From NCBI GenBank assembly GCA_013140935.1, contig JABFSD010000802.1:1-8401 (forward strand): 8,401 bases of DNA, given 5' to 3'. The notes beneath the pieces are model-generated. The model searched no databases and had not been told where the DNA came from. It saw only the letters and a list, made by a program, of their open reading frames with translations. Each line of letters starts with the position of its first letter. The first letter of the stretch is position 1. A program made the translations under genes and the position numbers. Positions 5,741 through 8,401 of this stretch are shown piece by piece. The stretch comes from Acidobacteriota bacterium. Its GTDB lineage: Bacteria > Acidobacteriota > Blastocatellia > RBC074.

Positions 5741-7701
5741 GCTGTCACCTCCCCCAAATCCAAAGACTCCATTTCTATTTCATCAATCTCATTGATCTCT
5801 ATTTTAATTTCTAATACCTCTTCGTTTATGCCAGTAGAGCCGGTAGAGCCGGTAGAGCCAGTAAGGGAGTGCCCCTCAAAATCCGGCTCTGCCTGAATTG
5901 AGTACGTCTTTTTCAAACGCTCTAAATCGTCAGCGGTAAAAGATCGCCTTCGACTGCCTTTGCCGCCTGTGCGCCGAAGCTCCGGCAATCTCAGCTTCCC
6001 CAGCACACGCCCTATTTTTTCAAGAGTAACCTCATTTTCGTTCAGGTCTAGCTCTTCGTCTTGCGCAATTACCACGACCTTTTCTTGCACGTCCGCCGTG
6101 GTGACAACCCATCCCTTAGCCGCCTCTGGCATACTGGCGCAACCGGCACTACTGGCATACTGGCATAAAGCCTTGATAACCAAGATCGTCAGGTCTGGTC
6201 TTTCTAACTCTTGGCGGGCATTCTGATAATCACAAGCTAACTGCTCCATTCGTTGCCAGATGCCAGTTAAACCTTGATCTTCAAGCCAGAGCGCAACTGC
6301 CAAGATTGCTTTCCACGGTTCAAGATTGCGACCAGATAGGCGTGATATATCGTTCACCTTATTTTCATAAGGCGGCAATTTGGCGAGGTTCGCAAGCGAC
6401 AATCCCCATAATTCATCAATGAGTTTGTCGCGTTCGTGAGGCCAACGTGAAAGATCAATTACATCGGCATTGGCTTTTTTCTGGTTCCCTGACCGTACCA
6501 AAGGAATTGTAATTGTCCGGCTCGCAAGGGTTGCATCCGGCAATGCAATGGCACTAAATGCTCTTGGGGAAAAAGCGTTGACATAACGGGTTTCCCATTT
6601 GTTGCTTCCGATAGATTCTTTTAAGGGAATTGTTACGCCACGCCGATTTCCGGCAAGAAGTAACGCCCGTTTATCTCCATCTGTTTTTCTGGGGTCTGAG
6701 ATGTTTTCAGCATCGTCAAAACACAGCGTTGCACCGTAATCAGCTAAATCTCGCAATGTCGCAAACGTTCCCCCAGCAGTAACCATCTGCCCCAAATAAC
6801 TCAATTCAGCCAACACATTCAGAAGCTGTGATTTGCCGCTTCCACGTTCGCCATTCGGCCAAAAGTAGCCAACAACATTGAAGGCATCTAAAAACCACGT
6901 TGATAGAATCCAGCACGCTACAAGCTCAGACATTGTGCGCTGGTCTGCAAAACTTCGTGCAAAGTCAATGAAATGATCTACGACATCAATAACCTTACGG
7001 AACACATCCGCTGTTATTGGTCGTGTTTTTTGTTGGTATGCTACGACACCATTGGGCGACCATAGCCTGTTCTGTGTTGGTCTTTCACGTAATTTTACAT
7101 CTACATCCAGCTTGGAAAGCTGCAATCCAGCTTCACCATATAACCTACCATCCTCTGTCATAATGTGGAGCGTTTGTTTGGTTTCAAGTTTTGGCGGGTC
7201 AAAGTGTTGCGTCTTGCCGTCTTCATCTGCCTGAGATGTGATTTGCACCTCAACAAAAAGCCAGATTGCAGCGAATGCTTTTCCGTTGACCAATGCGAGC
7301 GGTCTGGTGATTCGTGGCGGAGCATTGTTCAGAATCTTTATGCCGGGGCGTGATGGCAAGCCCAACGCATTTAATATGTCCGCTGTATCACAAGGTTTTA
7401 ACTCGCTTGCTCTGCTCTTATGCCTACAGGAGTAAGCTCCGGTCTTTAAGTTCAACAAAACCCCTTTGTCTTTTTCGTTGTCTTGCAACCTATCTTGGTG
7501 ACAAAGACCAGCCATCATTCCCCAATTATTCCGCCGAGTTCTGAAAGAAGAATGGTTCTTGATGCGTCGGATGGCTTCTTCATTAAGCTCTTCCCAAGAG
7601 TTAAAGATTTTTTGCTCTGGCAAGCTGACTTGTGTTATATTACTTTCACTATTTATCATTTGATTCGCCCGGCCTTCGTGCTGGGCTTTTTGTTTATTCA
7701 T
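5737..7701 (-). CDS. Mobile-element replication protein: P-loop ATPase resembling primase/helicases
   Basis: A 654-residue protein when begun at the ATG at 7701-7699. That start follows AAGGAGAG at good spacing, and the frame's earlier ATG at 7737 would overlap the previous gene by 44 bases. The N-terminal part has a degenerate zinc-binding pattern, GLCHQD (Cys67-His68) and YSCRHK (Cys92, His94), like the CHC2-type zinc region of mobile-element primases. The central ATPase domain has Walker A GERGSGKS (284-291) and Walker B LCFDDAE (326-332), followed by a GNRRG stretch around 351-355 that could hold an arginine finger. The last third contains a winged-helix-like segment (about 558-600), a TGSTGSTGSTG tract (614-624) and an acidic Ile/Glu-rich tail. 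It likely unwinds DNA, and perhaps primes it, to replicate the element. No intact TOPRIM or primase catalytic motif was recognised, so helicase or loader is the safer name. It is the central gene of the overlapping operon. Confidence 0.78.
   Translation of the reverse strand: MNKQKAQHEGRANQMINSESNITQVSLPEQKIFNSWEELNEEAIRRIKNHSSFRTRRNNWGMMAGLCHQDRLQDNEKDKGVLLNLKTGAYSCRHKSRASELKPCDTADILNALGLPSRPGIKILNNAPPRITRPLALVNGKAFAAIWLFVEVQITSQADEDGKTQHFDPPKLETKQTLHIMTEDGRLYGEAGLQLSKLDVDVKLRERPTQNRLWSPNGVVAYQQKTRPITADVFRKVIDVVDHFIDFARSFADQRTMSELVACWILSTWFLDAFNVVGYFWPNGERGSGKSQLLNVLAELSYLGQMVTAGGTFATLRDLADYGATLCFDDAENISDPRKTDGDKRALLLAGNRRGVTIPLKESIGSNKWETRYVNAFSPRAFSAIALPDATLASRTITIPLVRSGNQKKANADVIDLSRWPHERDKLIDELWGLSLANLAKLPPYENKVNDISRLSGRNLEPWKAILAVALWLEDQGLTGIWQRMEQLACDYQNARQELERPDLTILVIKALCQYASSAGCASMPEAAKGWVVTTADVQEKVVVIAQDEELDLNENEVTLEKIGRVLGKLRLPELRRTGGKGSRRRSFTADDLERLKKTYSIQAEPDFEGHSLTGSTGSTGSTGINEEVLEIKIEINEIDEIEMESLDLGEVTA
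5831..5866. repeat. Four tandem 9-bp units inside the ATPase gene
   Basis: Units CCAGTAGAG, CCGGTAGAG, CCGGTAGAG and CCAGTAAGG follow one another without gaps. They are in frame and encode the TGSTGSTGSTG tract near the C-terminus. The near identity suggests recent slippage-type expansion that keeps the frame. Confidence 0.85.
6122..6166. repeat. Short interrupted repeats of CATACTGG / CACTACTGG inside the ATPase gene
   Basis: On the plus strand TCTGGCATACTGGC, then CGGCACTACTGG, then CATACTGGCAT occur within about 45 bases. The unit TACTGGCA or its variants is repeated about four times. On the coding strand this spells a segment rich in QYAS / CAS residues. The unit resembles the 9-bp tandem tract near 5831 (shared CCAGTA core on the coding strand), so both may come from the same kind of expansion. 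Confidence 0.6.
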
Positions 7702-8080
7702 CACCGCTCTCCTTAAAAAAACGCACAATCCATTCAATCCATTCGATCATTTTCCAGAATAAGTCTTCCGGTATGGAGCCAGAAACCTCAAGAAAAGTGT
7801 CAGTACGATCAAATGCCATATTGACTTGATGCGTGGAAAATTTTTCGTCAAGCAAAAGAAGCGTTATTGGAATAACGCGATTAGTGATGCCCGCGTGTGA
7901 GAAGTAAATAAATATATGACCTGTTTCGTTTTCTAATTTGGCATTGATAAATACCAACTTGTTCTTTTCGAGAATAGGTAATAAGTGTCGCGTCGGAGAA
8001 AACTTCGCCCCTACTGCGACACATAGAAGATCAGTTATTACTGTTTTTGCTTTCAAGCGTTGTAGTAATCTACGAGTCAT
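7694..8080 (-). CDS. Unknown 128-residue protein of the element operon
   Basis: I do not recognise this protein. It begins MTRRLLQRLKAKTVITDLLC and is a mixed alpha/beta-looking chain with hydrophobic strands (LVFINAKL, HIFIYFS, VIPITLLLL), and an amphipathic tail ending WKMIEWIEWIVRFFKESGDE. The tail is rich in Trp and could pack against a membrane or another protein, but there is no signal peptide and no clear membrane span. The ATG at 8080 overlaps the stop of the gene before it as ATGA and follows AGGAGG by seven bases. Its own stop overlaps the start of the ATPase gene by 8 bases (ATGAATAA). The close coupling on both sides makes it a real gene and suggests an accessory role to replication or excision; that role is inferred from position only. 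Confidence 0.72.
   Translation of the reverse strand: MTRRLLQRLKAKTVITDLLCVAVGAKFSPTRHLLPILEKNKLVFINAKLENETGHIFIYFSHAGITNRVIPITLLLLDEKFSTHQVNMAFDRTDTFLEVSGSIPEDLFWKMIEWIEWIVRFFKESGDE
7707..7714 (-). promoter_or_regulatory. Ribosome binding site fixing the ATPase start at 7701
   Basis: AAGGAGAG on the minus strand, five bases before the ATG at 7701-7699, lying inside the end of the upstream gene. The longer frame start at 7737 has no comparable site. Confidence 0.7.
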
Positions 8081-8349
8081 CTAGGTTCCTCCTTTTTACC
8101 TTTAGTGTTTATAGCTCCGCTAGCAGCCTTGTGTTCGCAACGCTTTAAGTACTCCTCAATATGTTCGGGGAAATACGCGACTCGCCCATTGCCGAAATCG
8201 AGATAACCGAGTTTGCCGCTTTTTCTTAACTGCCACTGCCGTGAGCGAGATATGCGAAATTGTTTCCTTACGTCGCTCTGATTCAGAATTACAGGTTGTC
8301 CTAAACCTTCTTTCGAGTTTGCTTGAAATTCTATTGCTGCTTGATTCAT
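8077..8349 (-). CDS. AlpA/excisionase-type helix-turn-helix protein
   Basis: A 90-residue protein. Residues 20-70 follow the HTH_17/excisionase pattern: VILNQSDVRKQFRISRSRQW gives the first helices and the recognition helix, RKSGKLGYLDFGNGRVAYF is the beta-hairpin wing, and PEHIEEYLKRC is the closing helix. Proteins of this type bind DNA as excision factors or as transcription activators of an integrase or early genes (AlpA, Xis). A 19-residue leader and a basic tail (TKGKKEEPR) flank the domain. The ATG follows AGGAGG (8361-8356) at six bases. It is the first gene of the operon visible here and overlaps the next by ATGA. Position at the head of the replication genes fits an element regulator. 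An integrase, usually the partner, would have to lie beyond the right edge. Excisionase or activator cannot be told apart from sequence alone. Confidence 0.82.
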   Translation of the reverse strand: MNQAAIEFQANSKEGLGQPVILNQSDVRKQFRISRSRQWQLRKSGKLGYLDFGNGRVAYFPEHIEEYLKRCEHKAASGAINTKGKKEEPR

Positions 8350-8377
8350 TGATAGCCTCCTAAAACAAAAATACCGC

Positions 8378-8400
8378 TACAGGTTTTGCTTTGTCCTGTA
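8378..8400. promoter_or_regulatory. Inverted repeat upstream of the AlpA-like gene, possible operator
   Basis: TACAGG (8378-8383) and CCTGTA (8395-8400) form a perfect inverted repeat with an 11-base spacer, about 29 bases before the AlpA-like start. Such dyads near a regulator gene are often binding sites for that regulator. It lies at the window edge, so its surroundings cannot be read; a terminator stem of an upstream gene is an alternative. Confidence 0.35.
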
Positions 8401-8401
8401 A

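Noticed and set aside
5831..5866. Tandem repeat as a CRISPR array
   Set aside because: The units are 9 bp with no spacers and lie in frame within a coding gene.
7702..7737. A 12-codon N-terminal extension of the replication ATPase
   Set aside because: The ATG at 7701 has a well-placed AAGGAGAG and a short overlap with the upstream gene like the other junctions in the operon.
2038..8401. A second copy of the tRNA-Sec 3' end as a right attachment site
   Set aside because: Looking for the T-loop and acceptor sequence downstream by eye gave no convincing match, so the far end, if any, is outside the window.

Overview
The window joins two kinds of DNA. Positions 1 to about 2037 look like a GC-richer bacterial chromosome core. 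It holds the start of a TIGR04282/DUF2064-type glycosyltransferase gene overlapping mazG, a divergent gene for a degenerate receiver-like protein, a long imperfect inverted repeat made of ACAGGAT-like units, and a selenocysteine tRNA gene (tRNA-Sec, anticodon TCA). The host therefore probably makes selenoproteins. The overall style suggests a Gram-negative-type environmental bacterium; Acidobacteriota is my guess, but nothing here proves a taxon.

From just after the tRNA-Sec to the right edge (about 2038-8401) the DNA is visibly more AT-rich and its genes read like those of a mobile element. On the minus strand, reading leftward from the right edge, five genes are packed with start/stop overlaps: an AlpA/excisionase-like HTH protein, an unknown 128-aa protein, a 654-aa P-loop ATPase resembling mobile-element primase/helicases, a 207-aa protein with a TubC-type docking domain at its N-terminus, and a 171-aa CCHH zinc-finger/HTH protein resembling phage small-terminase-like or regulatory proteins. 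Every junction overlaps by 1 to 8 nt, so this is one translationally coupled operon. Its promoter and any integrase must lie beyond 8401.

Between this operon and the tRNA are a separately initiated minus-strand gene for an exported trypsin-like (HtrA-type) serine protease fused to tetratricopeptide repeats, probably cargo, and a small plus-strand XRE-type HTH gene that may be translated from a leaderless mRNA. Two hairpins separate these convergent genes.

The simplest reading is an integrative element, possibly a phage-satellite-like island, whose left end sits at the 3' end of tRNA-Sec. The integrase, the other attachment site and any packaging genes are not visible, so the satellite idea is an inference. 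The most unusual points are the TubC-type docking domain next to a replication ATPase, the protease-TPR cargo, two short-unit repeat tracts in the ATPase gene, and an irregular T-arm in the tRNA-Sec.
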